Assembly (NCBI RefSeq): GCF_049860565.1
Contig: NZ_CP172056.1
Span: 1,550,001 to 1,614,000, forward strand
Reading direction: 5' to 3'
Length of the DNA stretch: 64,000 nt
Source of the DNA: Desulfitobacterium_A nosdiversum
GTDB lineage: Bacteria; Bacillota; Desulfitobacteriia; Desulfitobacteriales; Desulfitobacteriaceae
Part shown: positions 1 through 8,755 of the stretch, piece by piece
Layout of the letters: the number at the start of each line of letters is the position of its first letter
Position numbering within the stretch: the first letter of the stretch is position 1
The notes under the pieces: generated by a model
Told to the model about the DNA's origin: nothing
Database searches by the model: none
The model's input: the letters and a program-made list of their open reading frames with translations, nothing else
Made by a program: the position numbers and the translations under genes

Positions 1-1
1 G

Positions 2-3000
2 AATAAGAAAGATATCGCGATTGAAACACCTATTTTGAATCGATCAGGCAAGGTTGAAAAGAATACGGCAGGTATGTTTATGAACAATATACCGACTAGA
101 ATTTATGTTGAGCCAAGTTTTGACTTTTTGACTTTTGTCAATACGTCTTACCAAGAGCTAAAAAAGTTCATGCGTAATCAACGTTATCCGTATAGTTACA
201 TACTCAAAGATTTTCGGGAAAAGCATCATTTTTCCGGGACCCTGGTGGATGTCACTCTGAATTATTGGAATGTCAAACTGGATTCTGTTATTGAGTATGA
301 AGGAATTTGGAATTATCCTGGTGCTCAGCCCAACTCGTTGTCGATCGGCGTCAGCGATTGGGCGGAAACAGGCTTGCCGGTACTGGATTATGATTATCTG
401 ATTGAAGTCTTTAACGAGAATGATATTGAACAAATGCATAACAATATTTGTAATCTGTTGACGGACGCCTTAGAAAATCCGACTAAAAAGCTATCTGAGC
501 TGCAGATGTTATCTCAGGGCGAGTTGCATGAGTTGCTAGATGCGTTTAATCCTGCAGAGAGGCCTTATCACATAAAGAGCGTATCTGAGTTGTTTGAGGA
601 CCAGGTTATTAAAACACCGAATCACACTGCAATAGTATTTGGCGACAAAGAATTAAGTTACTCTGAACTTAATGAAAGAGCAAATCAGCTTGCCCGTTAT
701 ATTCGAAATAAAGGGATCACACGTAACTCAATAATCGGTTTAATGGTTAACAGATCATTAGAGATGGTCATTGGTATACTGGGGATTCTTAAGGCCGGTG
801 CAGCCTATTTGCCGATTGATCCAGGCTATCCTGGTGAAAGAATAGCCTATATGCTTGAACAAAGTCGTACGCAACTAGTGCTTACGAATATAGATAATCC
901 GGAAATGCGTTCCCACGGAAATTGTGAATTTGCTGATATTTCCTTAACCAACCCGACTATTTATACGGGTGCTCAAGAAAACCTTGATAAGGATCAAAAA
1001 GCCAACCCAGAAGATTTAGCCTATGTGCTTTTTACTTCGGGTTCGACAGGCAAGCCTAAAGGCGTTATGGTTCAGCATCGGGCTTTATGCAATCTTGTTA
1101 ATTGCATTGTACGTAGTCTGGATTTTAAAAATCAAACCATTGTATCCATAACTACAATGTCCTTTGATATTTTCTTTGGGGACACGATTATGCCCCTGAC
1201 GCAAGGAATGAAGGTCATTATCGCCAATGAGGAAGAACAAACAATACCGAGATATCTTTTCGGCCTTATGGCTAAACACCAAGTTAAGGTTCTTCAGGCC
1301 ACACCGTCGCGCATGAAGCTGATTTTAAGTGAAGAGCATGGCAGAGAGTGCTTAAAAGATTTATCTCATCTTTTAATTACTGGGGAGGCATTCCCAGCAC
1401 AGTTATTGCCGCAGCTGAAATCCGTGACTCATGCAGAAATCTATAATCTATACGGCCCAACAGAGACGACGGTATGGTCCACCTTTACTAATGTTACCCG
1501 CTCAGAAAAAATGACCATTGGAAAACCGGTAGACAACACACAAATTTATATTCTAGATGAGAATTTTGTACCTGTAACCCTAGGATCAGTGGGTGAAATT
1601 TTCATTTCTGGAGACGGAGTTTCACTTGGCTATTTAAATAATCCTGAATTGACGAAAGAACGCTTCCTGGCTAATCCATATCTCCCTGACAAGATGATGT
1701 ACCGAACAGGGGATTTAGGGCGTTGGCTTAAAAATGGTGAAATAGAATGTTTAGGCCGTAATGATAATCAAGTAAAAATCAGGGGACTTAGGATTGAAGT
1801 GGAGGAAATCGAAGCATGCTTAATCCAGCATCCTGCGATTGGTGAAGCAGTTATAGCCGTTAAAGAAGATAAAACAGGCAAAAAACATTTAATGGCTTAC
1901 CTTATCCCAACGGATGAGGTAAAGCCAAGTCACGGAGAATTAGTCTCCCATATCTTAAAATATTTACCCAGCTATATGGTTCCGGCAGGTTTTACCTGGC
2001 TTAACGTTATGCCATTAACTCCAAATGGCAAGATTAACCGCCGGGCCTTGCCTGAACCTAACGAAATCGATTTGGGCCATTTAAAGCCTGCTTATATAGC
2101 TCCTAGAAGTGATCTGGAAGGGAAAATGGCCCGTTTATGGGCAGAAGCACTTGAAATGGAAGTCATCGGAATTGATGATAATTTGTTTGTCTTAGGTGGA
2201 GACTCATTAACTATCCTCGAAATTATGTCAGGTGCCTTAGCTTATGAATGGAAACTCAATGCCCAAGATTTTTATGAATGCCCAACAATACGGCAGCTTT
2301 CAGCAAAGATTACGGGTCAGGGCAAGGAAGATAAAAAAGATGAAGAAGATATATTTATTTCCAGCAGAGTAAAACCAAAAGAAATAATATTCGAGCCTGT
2401 TAATATAGGTAACGTACTTTTAACAGGGGCGACAGGTTTCTTGGGAATACACCTTCTTCAAGAGTTGTTGGATCAAACCCATATGAATGTTTACTGTTTG
2501 GTACGGGGGGATCAAGCTAAATTAAGACTTGAAAGATTTTTAGACTATTATTTCCCCTCACTTTCGATGTCCAGTAAAAATAGGATTATTGTCGTTGAAG
2601 GCGATATTTCCTTAAAGCAATTTGGTTTAAGCGACGAAGCTTATGATAATTTAGCTCAAAAAGTTAAGACAGTAGTTCATAGCGGGGCGCTGGTAAAGCA
2701 TTATGGTAATTATAGCGAGTTTGAGAAAACGAATGTTCAAGGAACTCAAGAAGTTATTGATTTCTGTTTAAAATTTAACAAAAAACTAAATCATATATCT
2801 ACGGTGAGTATATCGGGCGATTTTTTAGCCGACCAAACTCAAGCTCCAAAAATCTTTACTGAAGAAGATTTTTATATCGGACAAGATTATAAAATTAACG
2901 TTTATATCAGGAGTAAATTTGAAGCGGAGAATCTAATATATAAATCTGAGAATCGAGGCTTACAGGCCGCTATTTTTAGAGTGGGTATCGTAACAGGCCG

Positions 3001-3526
3001 TTACCAGGATGGTAAATTTCAGCACAATATTGAACAGAATGCTTTTTACCGCAGAATTCGCTCACTCATATCCTTAGGGGTAGTTCCGGAAAGTTTTCTT
3101 GATCAAAGTATCGAATTTACCCCAGTAGACTGCTGTGCCAAAGGAATTGTAAATATCATTAAGGTAAACCATACAAGCGGTTGGGTATTTCATATGTTAA
3201 ATCATAACAGAATTAGAGCCGGCGAACTCATTAACTGTCTAAAAGCCTTAGATATACCGGTTCAAATTTTACCCAGCACGGAATACGATGCTTATATAGC
3301 ACAGCTTTCACAGACGAAAGAAGGTAAAGAAAAATTAAGCGGTCTTGTTTCCGATCTAAGTATCAATAAGAAATTGAATTACACTAATACTATAACCGTA
3401 GACTCAACCTTTACAATTAATGGTCTAATTCGAACCGGTTTTGAGTGGCCTGAAATAACTGAGGAATATGTCATTAAAGTGTTAAATAATATGAGTGAAA
3501 TGGGTTTTATAACTCAAGTTAAATAA
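2..3526 (+). CDS. Non-ribosomal peptide synthetase, C-terminal part (C*-A-PCP-R), 5' end outside window
   Basis: This is the last module of a peptide synthetase with reductive chain release. The frame is open from base 2, so the TTG at 35 is an internal leucine and the gene starts upstream. In order it shows the rear half of a condensation domain (ETPILNRSGKVEKN region; the HHxxxDG active site lies off the window), an adenylation domain with TSGSTGKPKG (nt ~1036), YGPTETT (~1450), YRTGDLGR and the PNGKINRRALP lysine motif, a carrier protein with LGGDSL (~2200), and a Rossmann thioester-reductase domain with TGATGFLG (~2420) and a YxxxK motif (YIRSK, ~2902). Such R domains use NAD(P)H to release the chain as an aldehyde or alcohol. 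The SFDIFFGD stretch keeps the aspartate that usually contacts the amino group of an alpha-amino acid. The substrate and product cannot be read from the window. Confidence 0.93.
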   Translation, partial: NKKDIAIETPILNRSGKVEKNTAGMFMNNIPTRIYVEPSFDFLTFVNTSYQELKKFMRNQRYPYSYILKDFREKHHFSGTLVDVTLNYWNVKLDSVIEYEGIWNYPGAQPNSLSIGVSDWAETGLPVLDYDYLIEVFNENDIEQMHNNICNLLTDALENPTKKLSELQMLSQGELHELLDAFNPAERPYHIKSVSELFEDQVIKTPNHTAIVFGDKELSYSELNERANQLARYIRNKGITRNSIIGLMVNRSLEMVIGILGILKAGAAYLPIDPGYPGERIAYMLEQSRTQLVLTNIDNPEMRSHGNCEFADISLTNPTIYTGAQENLDKDQKANPEDLAYVLFTSGSTGKPKGVMVQHRALCNLVNCIVRSLDFKNQTIVSITTMSFDIFFGDTIMPLTQGMKVIIANEEEQTIPRYLFGLMAKHQVKVLQATPSRMKLILSEEHGRECLKDLSHLLITGEAFPAQLLPQLKSVTHAEIYNLYGPTETTVWSTFTNVTRSEKMTIGKPVDNTQIYILDENFVPVTLGSVGEIFISGDGVSLGYLNNPELTKERFLANPYLPDKMMYRTGDLGRWLKNGEIECLGRNDNQVKIRGLRIEVEEIEACLIQHPAIGEAVIAVKEDKTGKKHLMAYLIPTDEVKPSHGELVSHILKYLPSYMVPAGFTWLNVMPLTPNGKINRRALPEPNEIDLGHLKPAYIAPRSDLEGKMARLWAEALEMEVIGIDDNLFVLGGDSLTILEIMSGALAYEWKLNAQDFYECPTIRQLSAKITGQGKEDKKDEEDIFISSRVKPKEIIFEPVNIGNVLLTGATGFLGIHLLQELLDQTHMNVYCLVRGDQAKLRLERFLDYYFPSLSMSSKNRIIVVEGDISLKQFGLSDEAYDNLAQKVKTVVHSGALVKHYGNYSEFEKTNVQGTQEVIDFCLKFNKKLNHISTVSISGDFLADQTQAPKIFTEEDFYIGQDYKINVYIRSKFEAENLIYKSENRGLQAAIFRVGIVTGRYQDGKFQHNIEQNAFYRRIRSLISLGVVPESFLDQSIEFTPVDCCAKGIVNIIKVNHTSGWVFHMLNHNRIRAGELINCLKALDIPVQILPSTEYDAYIAQLSQTKEGKEKLSGLVSDLSINKKLNYTNTITVDSTFTINGLIRTGFEWPEITEEYVIKVLNNMSEMGFITQVK

Positions 3527-3685
3527 AATTTGTAGGCCTACTTTCCTATTGATGTTTGCTGCAGGGACATGTAGAATACAAATGAAAGTGTATTGTGGGG
3601 ATAATTCATTTTTTGTGTAGAATTTTATAATAAGTTTTTTAAAGGTAATACACTTTACTTAATTTTAAAAAAGTAAGGGTGAAAT

Positions 3686-5017
3686 ATGTCCTTAAATAAT
3701 AATAAAGGGATCTTTAAATTCATAACTAAAAATATGATGGTTAAAATACCTAAAGGTGAAATTAATGAATTAAAAATAGAACTTTGTGATTTAAACTTTG
3801 AAAGGTCAAAAAAGGTAAATATAGTACTATTAGTTATTTCTCTGTTTTTAGTGCCTTTAGATATCATTAATAAGCAAAAAGGTCTTTGGATGCCAGGGAC
3901 AAAGTACCTCTTTTGCACACATATTTTAATGGTGCTTGTCCCCTTGATTTTGCTGCTTTACTTATACAAACATAAAAATATCAATACCGATGTGAAATCA
4001 AAGCAATTTTTTATCATGTTTTTTGCTTATTTTTTGTTTTTAGATTCCACAGTGACTTCAATCATTGATCAACTTATTCATGGTGAGATTTCAGTATTTG
4101 TTATTGGGGCTTTCTTAATTGCCGTAATGACTAATTTTAGACCTTTAACGAGTATGGGACTCTATTTCATCAATTATTTAGTTTTTATTATAGGAATTAC
4201 ATTTGTTCAAAAAAATCGGGAAATCTTAAGTGGACATTATATTAATGGGACAATACTTGTCTTGGTGGCATGGTTTCTTTCAATCGTTCTTTACAATATT
4301 AAAGTTAAAGATTTCCTGAGTAAAATAACAATCGAGCGACAAAAATGCGAATTAGAATCAACGAATCTGCAACTTACGGCAACGAATCAAAAGCTTCAGG
4401 AATCACTTTTAGCACTTGATGAATCGCAGAACATCATTTTCACTCTGGCCCTTGCTCTTGAATCTAAGGATTCGTATTCAAGCGGACATTCAGAACGGGT
4501 TGCGGACTATGCTGTAGAAATTGCAAAATACTTAAATTTAAGCGAAGAGGATCAATTGAATATCAACCGTGCATCAATTTTACATGACATTGGCAAAATT
4601 GGTATACCTGACGCGATCTTAAACAAGCCCAGTGCCTTAGATCATGAAGAATGGGCCATTATGAAATCCCATCCTGAGCGGGGAGAAGCCATTTGTTCCA
4701 AACTAAACTTTGCTAAAGAGATTTTACCGATTATTAGATATCATCATGAACATTATGATGGAAAAGGGTATCCGGACGCTTTAAGCGGTGAAAAAATCCC
4801 ATTTCTGGCTCGTCTTGTGAGCATAGCGGATACAGTTGACGCGATCACCTCCAGCCGCCCTTATCGTTCCGCAGGAACATTTGAGAAAGCCTGCTCGGAG
4901 CTGCAGAAAGGCTCCGGTACTCAATTTGATCCGGTTTTGGTTGAAGCTTTCGTAAATCTGTATAACAACAATAGCACTAAATTAAACTCAATCCGGAGTC
5001 AGGTCTGTTTATCCTAG
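3686..5017 (+). CDS. Membrane HD-GYP domain protein, probable c-di-GMP phosphodiesterase
   Basis: A 443-residue protein with about six hydrophobic segments (residues ~45-206), a short coiled coil (~210-255) and a C-terminal HD-GYP domain. The domain shows HSERV, the metal-binding HDIGKIGIP, HHEHYDGKGYP, and SIADTVDAITSSRPYR. HD-GYP domains hydrolyse cyclic di-GMP to pGpG or GMP. The HD and GYP residues are all intact, so activity is likely. The membrane region does not match a sensor family I recognise, so the input signal is unknown. It begins 159 bases after the peptide synthetase and has its own SD (AAGGGTGA), so it is probably transcribed separately. Confidence 0.9.
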   Translation: MSLNNNKGIFKFITKNMMVKIPKGEINELKIELCDLNFERSKKVNIVLLVISLFLVPLDIINKQKGLWMPGTKYLFCTHILMVLVPLILLLYLYKHKNINTDVKSKQFFIMFFAYFLFLDSTVTSIIDQLIHGEISVFVIGAFLIAVMTNFRPLTSMGLYFINYLVFIIGITFVQKNREILSGHYINGTILVLVAWFLSIVLYNIKVKDFLSKITIERQKCELESTNLQLTATNQKLQESLLALDESQNIIFTLALALESKDSYSSGHSERVADYAVEIAKYLNLSEEDQLNINRASILHDIGKIGIPDAILNKPSALDHEEWAIMKSHPERGEAICSKLNFAKEILPIIRYHHEHYDGKGYPDALSGEKIPFLARLVSIADTVDAITSSRPYRSAGTFEKACSELQKGSGTQFDPVLVEAFVNLYNNNSTKLNSIRSQVCLS

Positions 5018-5220
5018 TCTTTTTATTCTAGGTCTATCTTAGATGACTGTAAATTTTCTTTTTTGCCTATAATGTAGTATAATAAGCCGGCTGCAGGTCA
5101 TCTTTTAATTATTGGAATTTAGAAATTTGAATTTTAAAATGAATATTTTGAATGTCAAAATAATGAAGAACTGCAGCGAACAATGCTGCAGGTATTTAAT
5201 GAGTAATTAAGAGGTGGATT

Positions 5221-6036
5221 ATGCAAGAAACCATTGATTTAGGACCAAGATTACTCCTTGTTGCTTCTTTTGTGCCTGATCAGGCTAAACTAGGAGATAT
5301 TGGAACTGATCATGCTTATTTGCCCATTTTTTTATGGGAAAATAAAAAAATTGCTCAAGCTATAGCTGTGGATGTCCATGAAGGGCCATATCAATCTGCA
5401 CAAGCAGCGATTCATTCGCGCGGGTTGGATCAATGGATTGATGTGCGTTTGGGTGATGGGCTTAAACCTATTCAGCTTGGGGAAGTCGATGCCTTAACTT
5501 TAGCGGGTATGGGCGGAAACACAATGCTGGACATTTTTAGCGCGAGTCCGGATGTCTTAGCTCAGGTTGGAACCTTGGTTCTTCAGCCCCAGGGGGCGGA
5601 AGGAAAAGTGCGAAAATCTTTGCTCGATTCAGGCTGGCTTCTTCAAGATGAACAATTGCTTGCTGAAGAAGGACGTATCTATGGAGTTATTGTTTTTTCC
5701 CGGTTTGAAGGAAAAAGGCTTAAGGAACTGAGTGAACTCAAGGATCAATGGCTTAAACGTGTTTATCAAAGGGTTAATCTTCAAAATAAGCAGGTATTTA
5801 AGAAAGAGATACAGGCTGCTTTCGAGCGAATTTTTTGGAAGATCGGACCTCTTAATTTAGAGAGCTCTATCCCTGAATTAGAACAACTATTCCTAGAACA
5901 GACCGAGCCTCTGCGCAAAGCAATTACTGAGATGAAAAAATCCCTAAAGGAAGAAGTTCAAATAAAAATGCATCAACAAGAAATAGTCTGCACTTTATTG
6001 GAGGAGATGAAAAAATGGCTGTTTCCGTCGGACTGA
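5221..6036 (+). CDS. trmK: tRNA (adenine(22)-N1)-methyltransferase TrmK
   Basis: TrmK methylates N1 of A22 in tRNA using S-adenosylmethionine. The N-terminal half has the class I methyltransferase features of this family: GDIGTDHAYLPIFL (SAM-binding loop), AVDVHEGPYQSA, RLGDGLKPI and LAGMGGNTMLDI. The C-terminal part (about residues 165-271) is helical and charged, as in the family. The start follows AAGAGGTGG. Its 3' end overlaps the next gene by 22 bases. The trmK/Nif3-like pairing is widely conserved in Firmicutes (yqfN-yqfO in Bacillus). Confidence 0.92.
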   Translation: MQETIDLGPRLLLVASFVPDQAKLGDIGTDHAYLPIFLWENKKIAQAIAVDVHEGPYQSAQAAIHSRGLDQWIDVRLGDGLKPIQLGEVDALTLAGMGGNTMLDIFSASPDVLAQVGTLVLQPQGAEGKVRKSLLDSGWLLQDEQLLAEEGRIYGVIVFSRFEGKRLKELSELKDQWLKRVYQRVNLQNKQVFKKEIQAAFERIFWKIGPLNLESSIPELEQLFLEQTEPLRKAITEMKKSLKEEVQIKMHQQEIVCTLLEEMKKWLFPSD

Positions 6037-6836
6037 TCGCTCAAACAATTGAGAAAATTGCCCCCAAATCCTGGGCAGAAGATTGGGATAATGTCGGACT
6101 ATTAGTGGGGGATTCAGCAAGACGAGTTGAACGGATCATACTTACGCTTGATGCAACGCATGAAGTAGTGGAAGAGGCAAAGGAACGGAAAGCGCAGCTG
6201 ATCCTGGCTCATCATCCGATCATGTTTAAGCCGCTAAAAAATTTAAGATCAGATAATCTACAAGCACAAATCCCTATTCAACTATTGAAAGCTGAAATTG
6301 GATATTATGCTGCGCATACAAATTTAGATCAATCCATTTATTCTTCCAGTTGGACAATTGGGAATAGCCTTGGTTTAGAACGAATGGAAGTATTAGCAGC
6401 CTTTGTAAACGAAGACCGCGGTTATGGAGTAATCGGCTATTTACCTGCTTCGGAGCCATTAGAAAGTGTTGTAAATAAGGTTAAGAAATATTTTGAAACG
6501 TTACGAATTCAAATCGGGATTGAAAAGCAAGTTAACGCATTTCGAGTGGCAGGTAAACCGGGTAAAAAAATACGAAAAATAGCGATAGTCAATGGGAGCG
6601 GAGGAAGCTTTATTCCGAAAGCACTCTTTAAAGGAGCGGATCTTCTTATTACCGGGGATGTTGATCACCATGAAGCCTTAGATGCCAAAGAAGCAGGTAT
6701 GGCAGTGCTGGATATTGGTCATTATACAAGTGAGATACCGATGATCAAGACATTAGCAGACTATTTAAAAACAGAGAAAAATTTAAGTGATTTAGAAATT
6801 ATGATAAGCTGTAATATGCATTCTCCGTGGGATTAA
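6015..6836 (+). CDS. Nif3-like dinuclear metal-centre protein (YqfO/YbgI family)
   Basis: A 273-residue Nif3/DUF34 family protein. The opening (IEKIAPKSWAEDWDNVGLLVGD) and the metal ligands ILAHHPIMF, AAHTNLD and GHYTSE are typical. Members form toroidal hexamers with a two-metal site; GTP cyclohydrolase-like and metal-insertase roles have been proposed but the function is not settled. At 273 residues it lacks most of the PII/CutA-like insertion that makes Bacillus YqfO about 370 residues long. The ATG follows GGAGGAGA located inside trmK, so the two genes are translationally coupled. Confidence 0.9.
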   Translation: MAVSVGLIAQTIEKIAPKSWAEDWDNVGLLVGDSARRVERIILTLDATHEVVEEAKERKAQLILAHHPIMFKPLKNLRSDNLQAQIPIQLLKAEIGYYAAHTNLDQSIYSSSWTIGNSLGLERMEVLAAFVNEDRGYGVIGYLPASEPLESVVNKVKKYFETLRIQIGIEKQVNAFRVAGKPGKKIRKIAIVNGSGGSFIPKALFKGADLLITGDVDHHEALDAKEAGMAVLDIGHYTSEIPMIKTLADYLKTEKNLSDLEIMISCNMHSPWD

Positions 6837-6858
6837 AAACGGGCTATTTTAATTAAAA

Positions 6859-6953
6859 TTATCCACAAATTGTGTATAACACTTGAATAATCTGTGGATA
6901 ATTGACGATGAAAGTGAACAACTCTAATAAATTGTTGATTAATTTGTGAATAA
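6859..6953. promoter_or_regulatory. Cluster of four DnaA boxes
   Basis: Four perfect matches to TTATNCACA fall in 95 bases: TTATCCACA at 6859-6867 (+), TTATACACA at 6871-6879 (-), TTATCCACA at 6893-6901 (-) and TTATTCACA at 6945-6953 (-). They sit in the 193-base AT-rich gap between the Nif3-like gene and rnpB. No dnaA, dnaN or rpmH is nearby, so this looks like a DnaA titration or regulatory cluster, or DnaA control of rnpB, rather than oriC. Confidence 0.7.
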
Positions 6954-7029
6954 CGCTAGATTAGGTTTTGTTTGGTAAGTTAACTATTAAGAATAATTTG
7001 ACCAAATCTTAAATTTAAAGTAAGATAAT

Positions 7030-7408
7030 GAAGCGAAGTCAACTGGATGATCGCGGAGGCAAGAGTCGAAAGGCTGCCTCTGAGGAAAGTCCGGGCTCCA
7101 TAGGGTAAGGTGCTGGATAACGTCCAGTGGGGGAGACCCCAAGGAAAGTGCAACAGAGATATACCGCCTGGGTGTTCGTAAACACTTAGGTAAGGGTGGA
7201 AAGGCGAGGTAAGAGCTCACCGGCAGTCTGGTGACAGGCTGGCCCTGCAAACCCCACCTGGAGCAAGACCGAATAGGGGGACTGTGAAACGGCCCGTTTC
7301 GTCCCCGGGTAAGGTCGCATGAGGCCGTTGGCAACAGCGGTCCTAGATAGATGATCATCACCTTCCGTAAGGAAGGAACAAAACCCGGCTTATGGTTGGC
7401 TTCGCATT
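7030..7408 (+). ncRNA. rnpB: RNase P RNA (M1 RNA)
   Basis: The catalytic RNA subunit of RNase P, which matures the 5' ends of tRNAs. The conserved core is present: GAGGAAAGTCCGGGCTCC (7080-7097), the AAGGAAAGTGCAACAGAGA segment (7140-7158), GGTAAGAGCTCACCGGC and, near the 3' end, GAACAAAACCCGGCTTA. The P1 helix can be read directly: GCGAAGTCAAC at 7033-7043 pairs with GTTGGCTTCGC at 7395-7405, with one G-U pair. The length of about 375 nt and the layout suggest the ancestral type A. The exact ends are estimated from P1. Confidence 0.95.
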
Positions 7409-7429
7409 CTCTTAAAAAACTAGATTTTA

Positions 7430-7485
7430 AAAATAAAAAGACTTTTTAGGCTCTAAATGACCTGAAAAGTCTTTTTATTTTTGCG
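7430..7485. terminator. Bidirectional terminator between rnpB and marR
   Basis: The arms at 7430-7450 and 7461-7481 are nearly perfectly complementary (AATAAAAAGACTTTTTAGG against CCTGAAAAGTCTTTTTATT), with a 10-base loop and A/T tracts on both sides. It can end rnpB from the left and the MarR gene from the right. Confidence 0.8.
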
Positions 7486-7490
7486 CTAGA

Positions 7491-7952
7491 TTACTTTTCC
7501 CAGAAATCGAGTACAAATCGGAGCTGGGATAAAATATCTTCACCATTCGGAGAATGTAGTCTTTCCGATAGAGATTTTAGGCTTTCAGAACGGGTTACGG
7601 TTATACTTTCAAAAATCTTGAGTATTAGTTCTTCCCCCTTTGGGCTTAATGTTAGTTGGATTATCCGAGCGTCCTTAGGTTCAAGTATTTGTACTAATAG
7701 ATTTTGCTTGATTAAGGGCTTAACTAGAATTGATACAGTATTTTTGGCTAGCCCGCTTTCCTTTGCAAGTTCTGTATAATTGCACTTTTCTTTAAGCCAA
7801 ACATTACAAAGTAAGAAGAAATGCGCTCCAGACAGATTAAAGTCTTTTACTAGTTTATCTCTTGCAATTTCAATATTTCTTGAGATTTGCCGTATTCGAT
7901 TATAAAACTCTAAGATACTTCGGAAATTGTCGATATTATTCATTTTTTCCAT
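7491..7952 (-). CDS. MarR family transcriptional regulator
   Basis: A 153-residue winged-helix regulator. The centre (NYTELAKESGLAKNTVSILV, then KPLIKQNLLVQ, PKDARIIQLTLSPKGEEL) is the MarR DNA-recognition helix and wing, with the family's D-x-R wing motif. N- and C-terminal helices would form the dimer interface. There are two possible ATGs nine bases apart; the first is used here, behind GAGAAGTGA. It is divergent from the HD-GYP/chemoreceptor pair, and tandem palindromes lie in between, so it probably represses itself and perhaps that pair. The effector is not evident. Confidence 0.87.
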   Translation of the reverse strand: MEKMNNIDNFRSILEFYNRIRQISRNIEIARDKLVKDFNLSGAHFFLLCNVWLKEKCNYTELAKESGLAKNTVSILVKPLIKQNLLVQILEPKDARIIQLTLSPKGEELILKIFESITVTRSESLKSLSERLHSPNGEDILSQLRFVLDFWEK

Positions 7953-8033
7953 TTTAAATCACTTCTCACTCATTATTTGGGACAGTTAGTACATTTATCT
8001 AGGAAAATAATTTTGATAAAATGATATATAGTT

Positions 8034-8076
8034 AAAATTAGTTCTATATAGAATTATTCCATATAGAACTAATTTT
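8034..8076. promoter_or_regulatory. Tandem palindromes, candidate MarR operator
   Basis: A perfect 16-bp inverted repeat (8034-8049 and 8061-8076, 11 bases apart) contains two copies of one 12-bp palindrome: TTCTATATAGAA at 8042-8053 and TTCCATATAGAA (one mismatch) at 8057-8068, 15 bp apart. Its size and its place between a MarR gene and a divergent operon suit a MarR dimer operator. It lacks a T-tract placed as for a terminator of either neighbour. Assigning it to this regulator is an inference. Confidence 0.55.
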
Positions 8077-8081
8077 TAAAC

Positions 8082-8100
8082 AATAATAATTATCATTATT
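8082..8100. promoter_or_regulatory. Fur-box-like 19-mer
   Basis: AATAATAATTATCATTATT matches the Fur consensus GATAATGATAATCATTATC at 15 of 19 positions by hand alignment. It lies just upstream of a TATACT (8106-8111) that could be the -10 of the HD-GYP/chemoreceptor operon. The region is very AT-rich, so chance similarity is possible. Confidence 0.35.
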
Positions 8101-8140
8101 ATTATTATACTATATCCCAATAATTCAAAGGAGAATATAT

Positions 8141-8755
8141 ATGTCAAAAACAAAGCTGGCTGAGAGTTCATATCAGCGTGCAGAAAATATTAAGACTATA
8201 GATAAAAAGTTCTATGAAATAAATAGAAGAGAGGAAGAGCACTGTCGGCGTGTTTCAAAACTATGTCAAGAAATGGGGAACGTAATAGGTTTATCAGATG
8301 AAGAAATCGTCACCTTAAAATGTGCTGCCTTGTTCCATGATATCGGAAAAGTTGGGATTGATCGTGAGATTCTCAACAAACCCGGAAAACTGACTGAGGA
8401 GGAATGGCAAAAAATCAAACAGCATCCGGAAATAGGTTATAGGATTCTCTGCACCTTCAATGGTATGGTCGATATAGCAGAAAACATCTTAGCTCATCAC
8501 GAGCGTTGGGATGGCAAGGGATATCCAAAAGGATTAAAAGGTACAGCTATCCCCCTTTATGCACGAATTAGTGCAATTGCGGATACCTATGATGCGATGA
8601 CGAATGAACGAAGCTATCGAAAAGCATTGCCTAAAGAAATAGCAGTAAAAGAACTGCAAGACAATGCGGGTACACAGTTTGATCCGCATTTAGTTCAACT
8701 GTTTCTTGAAAAGGTAATTGTTATTGCAGAAAGCCAGAAAGAGGATGAAGCTTGA
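8141..8755 (+). CDS. Stand-alone HD-GYP protein
   Basis: A 204-residue soluble protein that is almost entirely an HD-GYP domain: HCRRVSKL, FHDIGKVGID, HHERWDGKGYP, AIADTYDAMTNERSYR and GTQFDPHLV. All signature residues are intact, so c-di-GMP hydrolysis is likely. It has no sensor domain of its own and overlaps the following chemoreceptor start by one base (TGATG), which suggests the pair acts together, with the receptor perhaps supplying the signal. The start follows AAAGGAGAA. Confidence 0.88.
   Translation: MSKTKLAESSYQRAENIKTIDKKFYEINRREEEHCRRVSKLCQEMGNVIGLSDEEIVTLKCAALFHDIGKVGIDREILNKPGKLTEEEWQKIKQHPEIGYRILCTFNGMVDIAENILAHHERWDGKGYPKGLKGTAIPLYARISAIADTYDAMTNERSYRKALPKEIAVKELQDNAGTQFDPHLVQLFLEKVIVIAESQKEDEA

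Noticed and set aside
3532..3541. GTAGGCCTAC palindrome as terminator of the NRPS
   Set aside because: Ten-base palindrome with no loop and no T-run; not a credible terminator.
6859..6953. oriC
   Set aside because: Four DnaA boxes are present but dnaA, dnaN, rpmH and related origin neighbours are absent; trmK/Nif3 and rnpB are the neighbours.
6987..7361. 124-codon minus-strand open frame across rnpB
   Set aside because: It is antisense to the RNase P RNA and owes its length to that RNA's composition; no ribosome-binding site or family match.
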